Notes: generated by a model not told the origin, from the sequence alone. A stretch of DNA of 64,000 bases from Mycobacterium sp. E2733 (GCF_001667585.1 NZ_LZJZ01000092.1:1-64000); one strand, 5' to 3'; counted from the first letter of the stretch, positions 1 through 8,846 are shown. Program-made: numbers and translations.

Positions 1-279
1 GATGGTGGCGGCCACCGCCACCACCAGATCGGCCGCCAGATGGTCGGCGTCGACCTGAGCGGCGCGGTGCTCGGTGGAGTAGCCGTGGGCGCGCAGCACA
101 TCGGTTGCCCGGTCGTCGGCGCACTGGCCGACATGCCAGTTGCCGGTGCCCGCGCTGCTCACCCGAACGGCGTCGGCCAGGCCGCGGCGGCGCAGCTGGT
201 CGGCGAACATCTTCTCGGCCATCACCGAACGGCAGATGTTCCCCGTGCAGACGAAGGTGACGTGCAGCGGCTCAGACAC
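1..279 (-). pseudogene. ptpA: ptpA N-terminal part, inverted at the window edge
   Basis: Read on the minus strand from a GTG at 279, this gives the N-terminal 93 codons of a low-molecular-weight protein tyrosine phosphatase, a PtpA-type secreted effector in M. tuberculosis. The catalytic P-loop CTGNICRS (Cys11 to Arg17) is intact. The frame runs off the window at position 1. It points away from the rest of ptpA, which lies on the plus strand from 278. Codons 1-68 here plus the plus-strand part total 163 residues, the usual PtpA length. The last 15 bases (1-15) no longer match the gene cleanly. This is either a fold-back assembly or library chimera at a contig end, or a real inversion. Confidence 0.85.
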
Positions 280-337
280 CGAGCACCGCGCCGCTCAGGT
301 CGACGCCGACCATCTGGCGGCCGATCTGGTGGTGGCG
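16..337. repeat. 61-bp perfect inverted repeat bounding the inverted ptpA start
   Basis: Bases 16-76 are the exact reverse complement of 277-337. Both arms encode PtpA codons from about 68/69 to 88. Between them lie codons 1-68 in inverted orientation. One arm is therefore a duplicate, and the join falls on the GTG start codon, sharing CACC at the breakpoint. This geometry is typical of a fold-back chimera. Confidence 0.9.
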
Positions 338-565
338 CTGGGCCGCAACCATCTCCGGATGCTGCGCGAGCTGGGTGTCGACGACGAGCGGGTGCGGATG
401 TTGCGGTCCTTCGACCCGCGTTCGGGCGCCCACGCCCCCGACGTAGAGGATCCCTATTATGGCGACGCGCAGGACTTCGAGGACGTCTTCGCCGTCATCG
501 AGGCTTCGTTGCCCGGCCTGCACGCCTGGGTGGACGACCGACTCGGCCGGAACGGATCGCCCTGA
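278..565 (+). pseudogene. ptpA: ptpA C-terminal part (low-molecular-weight tyrosine phosphatase)
   Basis: This frame has no start of its own. It begins at codon 69 of PtpA (TEHRAAQVDADHLAADL) and runs to the TGA at 563-565. It carries the general-acid loop DVEDPYYG, which supplies the catalytic Asp of the LMW-PTP family. It overlaps the SURF1 start by one base (TGATG), as expected for the ptpA-SURF1 pair in mycobacteria. The catalytic P-loop is missing on this strand and sits inverted at 1-279. If the break is an artefact, the true gene is an ordinary 163-residue ptpA. Confidence 0.85.
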
Positions 566-1410
566 TGCCCGGGGGGATGCGCCGGCTGGCGTTCCTGTTG
601 CGGCCCGGCTGGATCGCGCTGGCGCTGGTGGTCATCGCCTTCACTTATCTGTGCTTCACGGTGCTGGCGCCCTGGCAGCTGGGCAAACACAACCGGACGT
701 CGCGGGAGAACGGCCAGATCGAATATTCCCTCAACACCGAGCCGGTCCCCCTCAAAACGCTGCTGCCGCAGCAGGATTCGTCGGCGCCGAACGCGCAGTG
801 GCGCCGCGTGACGGCCACCGGGCACTACCTGCCCGACGTCCAGGTGCTCGCCCGGCTGCGGGTGATCGAGGGCAAGCCGGCGTTCGAGGTGCTGACACCG
901 TTCGTCGTCGACGCCGGACCCACCGTGCTCGTCGACCGGGGCTACGTGCGGCCCGAGCAGGGATCCCACGTCCCGCCGATCCCGCGCCCGCCGGAGGACA
1001 CAGTCACCATCACCGCGCGGCTGCGCGACTCCGAGGCGGTTCCCCCGGGCAAGGATCCCTTCATCCAAGACGGTGTGCAGCAGGTGTACTCGATCAGCAC
1101 CGAACAGGTCGCGGCGCTGACCAAGGTCCCGCTGGCGGGCTCGTACCTTCAGTTGACCGAGGACCAGCCCGGCGGGCTCGGCGTGATCGGCGTGCCGCAC
1201 CTGGACGCCGGGCCTTTCCTGTCGTACGGCATCCAGTGGATTTCCTTCGGCATCGTCGCGCCGCTCGGGTTGGGCTACTTCGCCTATTCCGAGCTGCGTG
1301 CCCGCCGCCGGGAAAAGCAACAGCAACCCGCGGCCGAGGCGGCGCCCGCTCCGGAGGCCCCGAAGACCGTAGAGGCCAAGCTCGCCGACCGCTACGGCCG
1401 CCGCAGGTAA
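565..1410 (+). CDS. SURF1 family cytochrome oxidase assembly protein
   Basis: This 281-residue membrane protein matches the mycobacterial SURF1 homologue (Rv2235 position). An N-terminal membrane helix (about residues 12-34, ending LAPWQLGKH) and a C-terminal one (about 218-238) flank a large outer domain. That is the standard SURF1 topology, and the family assists haem-copper oxidase assembly. The ATG at 565 overlaps the ptpA stop and removes a long arginine-rich extension that is not protein-like. The tail after the second helix is charged and alanine/proline-rich. The 3' end overlaps the convergent cobD gene by 19 bases. Confidence 0.88.
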   Translation: MPGGMRRLAFLLRPGWIALALVVIAFTYLCFTVLAPWQLGKHNRTSRENGQIEYSLNTEPVPLKTLLPQQDSSAPNAQWRRVTATGHYLPDVQVLARLRVIEGKPAFEVLTPFVVDAGPTVLVDRGYVRPEQGSHVPPIPRPPEDTVTITARLRDSEAVPPGKDPFIQDGVQQVYSISTEQVAALTKVPLAGSYLQLTEDQPGGLGVIGVPHLDAGPFLSYGIQWISFGIVAPLGLGYFAYSELRARRREKQQQPAAEAAPAPEAPKTVEAKLADRYGRRR

Positions 1411-2336
1411 CACAGCAGCGCCGCCAGCAGCGCGGCGCCCGCTTGCACCGTCCGCGACAGCGCCACGGCCCGGCGCAGGTCGGCCACCGTCGGCTCGTGG
1501 CCGTCGCCCAGGGTCGGCCGGATCTGCAACTCGTGCCGGTACTGGGTGGGCCCGCCGAGCCGCACCCCGAGCGCCCCGGCGAAGGCCGCCTCGATCACAC
1601 CGGCGTTGGGGCTGGGGTGGCGGGCGGCATCACGGCGCCAGGCCCGCACCGCACCCGAGGCCGACCCGCTGACGAAAGGCGCGAACATGACCACCAGCGC
1701 CGCCGCCACCCGCGCGCCGACATAGTTGGCCGCGTCGTCCAATCTCGCTGTGGCCCAACCAAATCGGGCATAGCGGTCCGACCGGTAGCCGATCATCGAG
1801 TCCAGCGTGTTGATGGCGCGGTACGCCAGCACTGCGGGCACCCCGCCCATCGCCGCGCACAGCAGCGGCGCCACCTGGGCGTCGGACGTGTTCTCCGCGA
1901 CCGATTCCAGCGACGCCCGCGTCAGGCCGGCGCCGTCCAGCCAGGCCGGGTCGCGCCCGCACAGCGACGGCAGCAACCGGCGCGCGGCCTCGATGTCCCC
2001 GCGCTCCAGCAGCTCCGACATCGCCAAGCCGGTGCGCGCCAACGACGTGCCGCCCACCGATACCCAGGTGGCCGCGGCCACGGTGGCGATCGACCAGGAC
2101 GGGCCGCCGCGGTCGGCGGCCCGTTGCAGCGCGGCGCCGAGCAGGCTGACGGTCCCGACCAGCACACCGGCGTGCACCACCCCCGCGACTCTGGCGTCGC
2201 GGTAGGTCACCCGCTCCAAGCCGGCGGCGGCCCGGCCGAAGGCCGCGACCGGATGCCCGCGCGCCGGGTCGCCCAGCGCGACGTCGGCCAGGTAGCCGGC
2301 CAGCACGCCGGCAAGCCGGGTCCGCGTCGCCAACAC
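1392..2336 (-). CDS. cobD: Adenosylcobinamide-phosphate synthase CobD/CbiB
   Basis: This 314-residue polytopic membrane protein closely matches mycobacterial CobD (Rv2236c). It attaches the aminopropanol-phosphate arm to adenosylcobyric acid in late cobalamin biosynthesis. Visible family hallmarks are the N-terminal DVALGDPARGHPV, the central YRAINTLDSMIGYRS and the late RDAARHPSPNAGVIEAAFAGAL. The gene stands alone with no other cobalamin gene in the window and converges on SURF1. Start choice is ATG at 2336. Confidence 0.9.
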   Translation of the reverse strand: MLATRTRLAGVLAGYLADVALGDPARGHPVAAFGRAAAGLERVTYRDARVAGVVHAGVLVGTVSLLGAALQRAADRGGPSWSIATVAAATWVSVGGTSLARTGLAMSELLERGDIEAARRLLPSLCGRDPAWLDGAGLTRASLESVAENTSDAQVAPLLCAAMGGVPAVLAYRAINTLDSMIGYRSDRYARFGWATARLDDAANYVGARVAAALVVMFAPFVSGSASGAVRAWRRDAARHPSPNAGVIEAAFAGALGVRLGGPTQYRHELQIRPTLGDGHEPTVADLRRAVALSRTVQAGAALLAALLCYLRRP

Positions 2337-2399
2337 CCAGGCAGCGTCTCACACGAGCCGCGCCGACCAAGCGGCCGACGAGGCGACGGTCCGCGCGGC

Positions 2400-2552
2400 C
2401 TACGCCACGGCGGCGATGGCCGCGACAATCACCACGGCGATCAGCAGGCCGATCACCCACCAGATCAGTAGGGACGATTCGACGGCGCCCGTCGACAGGA
2501 CCGCCCGGTGGCGCGGCGACCCGGGAGCCGAGACGCCGAATTGGGTGCTCAT
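2400..2552 (-). CDS. Small single-span membrane protein
   Basis: This 50-residue frame starts at ATG 2552. After about 26 polar residues it has one long hydrophobic helix (LLIWWVIGLLIAVVIVAAIAAV) reaching the C-terminus. A longer upstream version of the frame is arginine-rich and overlaps the divergent gene at 2631, so it is unlikely. M. tuberculosis has a short hypothetical gene (Rv2237A) near this position, which may be the counterpart. The ribosome-binding site is weak. Function unknown; the call rests on the helix and position. Confidence 0.5.
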   Translation of the reverse strand: MSTQFGVSAPGSPRHRAVLSTGAVESSLLIWWVIGLLIAVVIVAAIAAVA

Positions 2553-2630
2553 CTGCCTAGGCGTGCCCGCTTTCGGCCGGTTATAACGTCCGGGCCTCGG
2601 TACGAGGGGGCGCGTGGTTGACTCGAAGAC

Positions 2631-3461
2631 ATGGCGTCGTCGGCGATGAAGCGGCCCGCGACCCGGGTCGCCGACCTGCTGAACCCGGCGGCACTGTTGC
2701 TCCCGGCCGCGAACGTGATCATGCAATTGTCCCTACCCGGCGTCGGGTATGGGGTGCTGGAGAGCCCGGTGGACAGCGGCAACGTCTACAAGCATCCGTT
2801 CAAGCGGGCGCGCACCACCGGCACCTACCTCGCGGTCGCCACCATCGGGACCGAGTCCGACCGCGCGTTGATCCGCGGCGCCGTGGACATCGCGCACCGG
2901 CAGGTCCGATCCACCTCGTCAAGCCCGGTGTCCTACAACGCTTTCGACCCCAAGCTGCAGCTGTGGGTGGCCGCGTGCCTGTACCGCTATTACGTCGACC
3001 AGCACGAGTTCCTCCATGGCCCCCTCGACGACGACACCGCCGACGCGGTCTACCTCGATGCCAAGCGGCTGGGCGCCACGCTGCAGGTGCCCGAGGGCAT
3101 GTGGCCGCCGGACCGGGCAGCGTTCGACGAGTACTGGAAGCGCTCGCTCGACGAGCTGCGCATCGACCCGCCGGTAAGGGAGCACCTGCGCGGCGTGGCG
3201 GCGCTGGCGTTTCTGCCCTGGCCGTTGCGAGTTTTGGCCGGCCCGTTCAACATGTTTGCGACGACGGGGTTTCTGGCTCCGGAGTTCCGCGCGCTGATGC
3301 GGCTGGACTGGTCGCGGGGGCAACAGCGCCGGTTCGAGTGGCTGCTGTCCGCGCTGCGGCTGGCAGACCTGTTCCTACCGCATGGGATCTGGCTCCTCGG
3401 ATACCAGATCTATCTGTGGGACATGCGATTTCGCGCGCGACGGGGCTTGCGGATCGTCTAG
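2631..3461 (+). CDS. MpaB/DUF2236 family oxygenase-like protein
   Basis: This 276-residue protein matches Rv2237 of M. tuberculosis almost throughout (for example NVYKHPFKRARTTGTYLAVA and MWPPDRAAFDEYW). It belongs to the DUF2236 family, whose characterised member is the latex-clearing/MpaB-type haem oxygenase; activity in this branch is unproven. The histidines in AHRQVR and DQHEF are candidate ligands. The start is ATG 2631, or ATG 2646 (MKRPAT). It converges with the epoxide hydrolase gene, overlapping by four bases. Confidence 0.82.
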   Translation: MASSAMKRPATRVADLLNPAALLLPAANVIMQLSLPGVGYGVLESPVDSGNVYKHPFKRARTTGTYLAVATIGTESDRALIRGAVDIAHRQVRSTSSSPVSYNAFDPKLQLWVAACLYRYYVDQHEFLHGPLDDDTADAVYLDAKRLGATLQVPEGMWPPDRAAFDEYWKRSLDELRIDPPVREHLRGVAALAFLPWPLRVLAGPFNMFATTGFLAPEFRALMRLDWSRGQQRRFEWLLSALRLADLFLPHGIWLLGYQIYLWDMRFRARRGLRIV

Positions 3462-4587
3462 TCCCGCACGGTCGCGAAGAAGGCGCGAACGTCGTCGACG
3501 AACAGCTCGGGTTGCTCGAACGCGGCGAAGTGCCCGCCGCGCTCCATCGTTGTCCAGTGCGTGATGTTGTACACCGGCTCGCACCAGCTTCTGGGCGCCT
3601 TCAGCAGCTCGCCCGGGAAAGCCGCGACGCCCGTGGGCAATTCGACGCGATCCAGCTGCCCCCACACCCTGAAGCTCTCCCAGTACAGGCGGGCCGACGA
3701 CGCGGCGGTGTCGGTCACCCAATAGACCATCACGTTGTCCAGGAGCTCGTCTCGGGTGAACACGTTCTCCGGATGGCCGTCGCAATCGGCCCAAGCCCAG
3801 AATTTCTCAACGATCCACGCCAATTGCCCCACCGGCGAATCGGCCAGCCCGTAGCCCAGCGTCTGCGGGCGGGTGGACTGCTGCTTGGAATAGCCGGTGC
3901 CCCACTTGCGGTGCTCGGCCAACGCAGCCAGCGCCCGCTGCTCCTCTTCGGTCGGGTTCCGCAGGGACTCCGGCGTGGGCCGACCGATCGGCATGTTGAG
4001 GTGGATGCCCGCGCAGTGGCCGCCGTTTCGGCCCATCTGCGTGGTCACGGCGGCGCCCCAGTCGCCGCCCTGGGCGCCGTAGCGGTCGTAGCCCAGGCGC
4101 AGTATCAGCGTCTCCCAGGCCTCGGCGATCTTCTCCACGCCCCAGCCCGTGCGCGTCGGTTTGCCGGAGAACCCATACCCCGGCAGCGACGGGCAGATCA
4201 CGTGGAAGGCGTCCTCGGCCCGCCCGGACGCCGGATTGGCCAGCGGCTCGATCACCTTGTGGAACTCCACGACCGAGCCCGGCCACCGTGGGTGATCAGC
4301 AGCGGGAAGGCGTCGTCGTGCGGCGACCGGTGGTGGACGAAATGAATGTCCAGCCCGTCGATCTCGGTGATGAACTGGTCGAAGCGGTTGAGCGCGGCCT
4401 CGCGTGACCGCCAGTCGTATTCGCCGGCCCAATAGCCGGCCAGGTCGCGGGTGTAGGCCAGCGGCATACCCTGGCTCCAGTCGTCCACGCATTCGGCTTC
4501 CGGCCAGCGGGTGCGCGCCAGCCGCGACTGCAGGTCCTCCAGGACGTCGTCGGGGACGTCGATGCGAAACGGTTCCACCTCGTTCAT
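3458..4587 (-). pseudogene. Epoxide hydrolase, frameshifted in the HGWP motif
   Basis: Two overlapping frames make one juvenile-hormone-type epoxide hydrolase (alpha/beta hydrolase with EHN domain, about 376 residues). The N-terminal frame starts at ATG 4587 (MNEVEPFRIDVPDD) and reads to LLITHGG. The second frame continues WPGSVVEFHKVIEPL to the stop at 3458. One missing base near 4281-4290 breaks the family's HGWPGS oxyanion-hole motif. The rest looks intact: nucleophile Asp in GGDWGA and catalytic His in GGHFAAFE. Either a sequencing indel or a recent null mutation; lack of further decay favours a very recent event or an error. Its ATG overlaps the upstream nitroreductase stop. It is not in the M. 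tuberculosis gene order here. Confidence 0.85.
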
Positions 4588-5255
4588 GACCGCGACTCCT
4601 GAAACGCCCGGTTGCCGTACCGGTCCAGCGAAACGAGTTCACCGATCGGCCGGCGCGTGGTGGGACCGTATTTGCCCATCGGCCAGCCAAGGGGAATTAC
4701 CGCGCACGGCATGACATTTCGCGGCAGGCCCAGGGCGCGCTTGACCAACAGCGTGCTCCACAGCGGCATCGTGATCAGCGCGGCGCCCAATCCGGCCGCC
4801 CGCGCCGCCAGCAACAGGTTCTGTACCGCGGGATAGATAGAACCGTAGGCGCTGCTCGCAGCAATGGGTGGCCAGGGCGCGACGACACCCCTCAGGCACG
4901 CCACCACCACCACAGGAATGTCGTCGAAGTGCTCCGCCTGCCATCGCACCGCTTTCAACGTCCGCTGCCACTTGTCGTCCGGGCGGCGCTTGAGGGCACG
5001 GTCGTAGACGGGTACGACGAATTTCATGGCCGTGCGGCACAACCGCCCCACCTTCGCCACGACGTCACGGTCTTTGACGACGATGAACTCCCAGTTCTGC
5101 GCGTTGGAACCGGTCGGCGCCTTCGTCGCCAGCTCGAGAAGGTGCAGGACGAGCGCGTCGTCGACGGGGTCAGGCTTGAGGCGGCGGATGGCGCGCTGGG
5201 TCCGCATCGCCTCCTCGAGAGGCATGTTCAGGGGTGCTTGCTGGGTCATGACCAT
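4584..5255 (-). CDS. Nitroreductase family FMN-dependent oxidoreductase
   Basis: This 223-residue nitroreductase-fold protein carries the FMN-binding start RAIRRLKPDPV, the TKAPTGSNAQNWEF segment, and a C-terminal IPLGWPMGKYGPTTR that contacts FMN in the family. Such enzymes reduce nitro groups, quinones or enones with NAD(P)H. It is translationally coupled (ATGA) to the epoxide hydrolase downstream, suggesting a shared xenobiotic or lipid-epoxide task; the substrate is unknown. ATG 5249 is an equally possible start. Confidence 0.85.
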   Translation of the reverse strand: MVMTQQAPLNMPLEEAMRTQRAIRRLKPDPVDDALVLHLLELATKAPTGSNAQNWEFIVVKDRDVVAKVGRLCRTAMKFVVPVYDRALKRRPDDKWQRTLKAVRWQAEHFDDIPVVVVACLRGVVAPWPPIAASSAYGSIYPAVQNLLLAARAAGLGAALITMPLWSTLLVKRALGLPRNVMPCAVIPLGWPMGKYGPTTRRPIGELVSLDRYGNRAFQESRS

Positions 5256-5389
5256 GATTCAACACGGCCGAGGCCGGACGGAGGCATACGCATGCGGGCC
5301 GAGCAACATTGGCGATTTCGCTGATGTTCGGCGCCGCAGGTGGCCGCATGCTGGCTAGCATGAGCGAAACAAGCTGGAGCGACGTAACC

Positions 5390-8300
5390 ATGAGCGAGCT
5401 TCCGACCGGAACCGTGACGTTGCTGCTGGCCGACGTCGAGGGTTCGACCCGGTTGTGGGAGACCCAGCCCGACCAGATGAGGGATGCGATCGCGCGCCTC
5501 GACCGCACGCTGTGCGACGCCATCGCGGCCCACCATGGTGTGCGCCCCGTCGAGCAGGGCGAGGGCGACAGCTTCGTGCTCGCGTTCGCCCGCGCCGCCG
5601 ACGCCGTGGCCTGCGCGCTGGAGCTGCAGCGGGCGCCGCTGGCGCCGATCAAGCTGCGCATCGGCGTGCACACCGGCGACATCCAACTGCGCGATGAAGG
5701 CAACTACATCGGCCCGACGATCAACCGCACCGCACGGCTGCGCGATCTCGCCCACGGCGGGCAGACGGTGCTCTCGGGCGCGACGGAACCGCTTGTCCTC
5801 GACCAACTCCCGGATGGCGTCACGCTGATCGACCTGGGTTCTCACCCGCTGCGCGATCTGCCGCGCCCCGAACGCGTCGTGCAACTCTGCCACCCCGATC
5901 TGCACAATGACTTTCCGGCGCTGCGCACCGCCAATGCCATTGCCGCCGAGCGTCTTCCGGTGCAGCTGACGAGTTTCATCGGTCGCCGGTCGGAGATGAA
6001 AGGCATCCGCGAGGCGCTCCCCGACAACCGGCTCGTCACGCTGACCGGCGCGGGCGGCGCCGGTAAGACACGCCTGGCGGTGCAGGTAGCGGCCGGCCTC
6101 TGTACTGAAGCCGGCGAATTCGCCGACGGCGTTTGGTACATCGACCTGGCACCGATCACCGATCCCGACGTCGTACCCGTCACGGTGGCACGCGCGCTGG
6201 GCCTGCCCGACCAACCCGGGCAGGCGGCCGTCGACGTGGTGCGCCGGTTCATTCGCGATCGCCGGATGCTGATGCTGCTCGACAACTGCGAGCACCTGCT
6301 CGACGCCAGCGCCGGGCTGATCACCGCACTGCTGTCCGGGTGCCCGGGACTGACATTGCTGGCGACCAGCCGCGAGCCGATCGGCGTGCCCGGTGAGGTG
6401 AGCTGGCGGGTGCCTTCCTTGTCGCTGGCCGACGAGGCGGTCGAGCTGTTTGCCGACCGCGCCCGCCGCACCAAGCCGGAATTCCGCGTCACCGCCGACA
6501 ACGCTGACGCCGTGACCGAGATCTGTCGCAGGCTCGACGGCCTGCCGCTGGCGATCGAGCTGGCCGCGGCGCGGGTCCGCGCGTTATCCCCTACCGAGAT
6601 CCTCGACAGCCTGCACGACCAGTTCCGGCTGCTGACCGGCGGGGCGCGCACCGCGGTGCGTCGCCAACAGACACTGCGCGCTTCGGTGGATTGGTCCCAC
6701 GCACTGCTGTCCGAGCCCGAGCAGGTGTTGTTCCGCAGGTTGGCGGCGTTCTTCGGCGGGTTCGATCTCCACGCCGCGCAGGCTTTGGCCGGCGAAGCCG
6801 GTGAGATGGAGCGCTACCAGGTCCTCGACCAGCTCACGCTGCTGGTGGACAAGTCGCTCGTGGTCGCCGACGACAGCCCCCATGGCACCCGCTACCGGCT
6901 GCTGGAAACGGTCCGCCAGTACGCACAGGAAAGACTTCACGAGTCCCGCGAGGGCCACGAGGTACGCACCCGGCACCGCGACCACTACACCGCGCTGGCA
7001 GCCCTGCTCGACGCGCCAACCGACGCCGAGCACGAACGGCGAATCGACTGGGCCGAAAGCGAGATCGACAATCTGCGAACCGCTTTCGCGTGGAGCAGGG
7101 AAAACTCGGATGTCGAATCGGCGCTGACTTTGGCATCGTCGCTGCAGCCGCTGTGGCTGACCCGGGGACGCATCCAGGAAGGACTGAACTGGCTCGGCAC
7201 CGCGTTGGCCGACGGGAGCCCAGACAACGGCGAGGTGTCGGCGGCGTTCGTCCGGGCGTCCGCGAACAAGGCCCAGCTGCTCTCCCAGCTGGCCACGGCC
7301 GACGTCCTCGATGAGGCCGTGCGCATCTTGGCAATGGTGCGCGAGTTTGGCGACCCGTCGCTGGTGATGCAGACTCTGACTGCCTGCGGGTTGATCGCCG
7401 CCAACGACACCGACACCGCGCGGCAGTACTACGCCGAGGCGGCGGGCATCGCTTCCGATCTCGGCGATTTGCGGACGTTGGCGCAGATCCGGGCCCACGA
7501 AACGATTTCGGGCCTGATCGGCAACGAACCGCTCGCCGCTGTCCAGGCGGCCGCGGAGGAAGGACTGCGGATCGCGGACCGCGTCGGCGACGGCTTCGTC
7601 TCGCGCCAGTGCCAGTTGGCGCTGGGCTGGCTGGAGCTGTTCGGTGTCGACCCGCGCGGGGGGACCGTTCGGTTGGCCGCGGTCGCCGAGGATTCGGCCG
7701 CGGCCCACGACGCGATGTACGCGATGTACGCAAGCGTGCTTCGCGCCTACGCGCTCGCTCACACGGGGGATGTGGCCGGTGCGCGAGCCGCGGCAGAGGC
7801 GGCGCGCCGCAGCGCATCCGCGCTCTTCGAATTCTATGAAGGCCCTGTCCACACCGCGTTCGCCATTGCCCACCTGGCGGCAGGAGATGCGGCCGCGGCG
7901 TGGCAGGCGTACGAAGCCGCGCGCCAATGCAGCGGCCTGGATCTCCAGATCTCCTCGACCTACTGCTGGGCACCGCTGGCGCCGTTGGCATGCGGCGATC
8001 TCGCCGCGGCCCGTCGCTGGGCCGACGACGTAGTAGCGGTGACGAGGGGCCGCGGCCTGTCGGTCTCGTTGTCGTCGCGCGCACGCGTGGAGATCGCGCA
8101 GGGCGAACTCGACGCCGCCGAACGCGATGCCTACGACACGCTTGACTTGGCGACCCGCCTCAGGACCGATCTCATCGTTCCGTTTGCCCTGGACTGCCTC
8201 GCCGCCGTCGCGGGCGAGGGCGGCAACCACCAGGTTGCGGCGCGGCTGTTCGGTGCGGCCGAATCGGCCCGCCAGACCATGGGAGTGGTGCAATTCAAGG

Positions 8301-8650
8301 CACTGGCAGCCGATGACGAAGCCACGATCGCCGTCGTTCGAGATGCGCTGGGCGACACCGACTTTGACGCCGCGTGGGCCGAGGGAGCGGCGTTGTCGAT
8401 CGAGGAGGCCGTCGCCTACGCACAGCGCGGCCGCGGCGAGCGCAAGCGCGCCGGCAGCGGCTGGTCGTCGCTGACCCGCGCCGAGCTCGACGTCGTCAGG
8501 CTGGTCAGTGAAGGCCTGGGCAACAAGGACGTCGCAACCCGGCTGTTCGTCTCGCCCCGCACCGTGCAGGCGCACCTCACCCACATCTACGCCAAGCTCG
8601 GGCTGACCTCGCGGGTGCAACTCGCCCAGGAGGCGGCGCGCCACAGCTGA
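5390..8650 (+). CDS. Class III cyclase-ATPase-LuxR multidomain regulator
   Basis: About 1086 residues, in order: an N-terminal class III nucleotidyl cyclase domain (about 5-175), an NTPase domain with P-loop GAGGAGKT near residue 219 and LLDNCEHL Walker B, a long TPR-like region, and a C-terminal LuxR helix-turn-helix (about 1020-1080, LTRAELDVVRLVSEGLGNKDVA). It resembles the Rv0386/Rv1358/Rv2488c group. The first metal-binding Asp is present (LLADVEGST). The canonical substrate Lys before GDG is Gln (EQGEGDS), and the adenine-selecting Asp is Asn (NYIGPTIN). Start chosen at ATG 5390 (MSELPTG), as in homologues, with GGAG upstream; ATG 5360 is possible. Confidence 0.87.
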   Translation: MSELPTGTVTLLLADVEGSTRLWETQPDQMRDAIARLDRTLCDAIAAHHGVRPVEQGEGDSFVLAFARAADAVACALELQRAPLAPIKLRIGVHTGDIQLRDEGNYIGPTINRTARLRDLAHGGQTVLSGATEPLVLDQLPDGVTLIDLGSHPLRDLPRPERVVQLCHPDLHNDFPALRTANAIAAERLPVQLTSFIGRRSEMKGIREALPDNRLVTLTGAGGAGKTRLAVQVAAGLCTEAGEFADGVWYIDLAPITDPDVVPVTVARALGLPDQPGQAAVDVVRRFIRDRRMLMLLDNCEHLLDASAGLITALLSGCPGLTLLATSREPIGVPGEVSWRVPSLSLADEAVELFADRARRTKPEFRVTADNADAVTEICRRLDGLPLAIELAAARVRALSPTEILDSLHDQFRLLTGGARTAVRRQQTLRASVDWSHALLSEPEQVLFRRLAAFFGGFDLHAAQALAGEAGEMERYQVLDQLTLLVDKSLVVADDSPHGTRYRLLETVRQYAQERLHESREGHEVRTRHRDHYTALAALLDAPTDAEHERRIDWAESEIDNLRTAFAWSRENSDVESALTLASSLQPLWLTRGRIQEGLNWLGTALADGSPDNGEVSAAFVRASANKAQLLSQLATADVLDEAVRILAMVREFGDPSLVMQTLTACGLIAANDTDTARQYYAEAAGIASDLGDLRTLAQIRAHETISGLIGNEPLAAVQAAAEEGLRIADRVGDGFVSRQCQLALGWLELFGVDPRGGTVRLAAVAEDSAAAHDAMYAMYASVLRAYALAHTGDVAGARAAAEAARRSASALFEFYEGPVHTAFAIAHLAAGDAAAAWQAYEAARQCSGLDLQISSTYCWAPLAPLACGDLAAARRWADDVVAVTRGRGLSVSLSSRARVEIAQGELDAAERDAYDTLDLATRLRTDLIVPFALDCLAAVAGEGGNHQVAARLFGAAESARQTMGVVQFKALAADDEATIAVVRDALGDTDFDAAWAEGAALSIEEAVAYAQRGRGERKRAGSGWSSLTRAELDVVRLVSEGLGNKDVATRLFVSPRTVQAHLTHIYAKLGLTSRVQLAQEAARHS

Positions 8651-8698
8651 CCTGCGAGGATGAGGCCAAGGATCCCAGACTGACCGCGCGGGTGCAGC

Positions 8699-8760
8699 CC
8701 GCGAGCGTAACGCGGCTGCGAGAATCCAAGCCGAAAGTCGCCATGGCGTTACGCTCGCGG
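8699..8760. repeat. 15-bp perfect inverted repeat downstream of the LuxR gene
   Basis: CCGCGAGCGTAACGC at 8699-8713 is repeated inverted at 8746-8760, separated by 32 bases. It lies between the cyclase-LuxR stop (8650) and the tRNA-Val gene on the other strand. No T-run follows. It could act as a bidirectional transcript end or be a dispersed palindromic element. Confidence 0.75.
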
Positions 8761-8774
8761 AGCCGAAAAATGTG

Positions 8775-8846
8775 TGGGCGCGGACGGTATCGAACCGCCG
8801 ACCGCTGGTGTGTAAAACCAGAGCTCTACCACTGAGCTACGCGCCC
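8775..8846 (-). tRNA. tRNA-Val (anticodon UAC)
   Basis: The minus strand folds into a 72-nt cloverleaf. The acceptor arm GGGCGCG pairs with CGCGCCC and carries discriminator A. The D-arm contains AGCTCAGTGGTAGAGC, the anticodon stem CTGGT/ACCAG surrounds loop TTTACAC (anticodon TAC, valine), and the T-arm contains GGTTCGATACC. No CCA is encoded. It sits alone upstream of ahpE on the same strand order. Confidence 0.96.

Noticed and set aside
40..564. Long in-frame extension upstream of SURF1
   Set aside because: It reads through the inverted ptpA fragment and is arginine-rich; the real start overlaps the ptpA stop at 565.
459..2471. 670-codon plus-strand open frame
   Set aside because: Arginine/alanine/glycine-rich shadow of SURF1 and cobD, caused by high GC. 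No family motif.
6584..8644. 686-codon minus-strand open frame
   Set aside because: Antisense shadow of the cyclase-ATPase-LuxR gene; composition is typical of antisense GC-rich frames.
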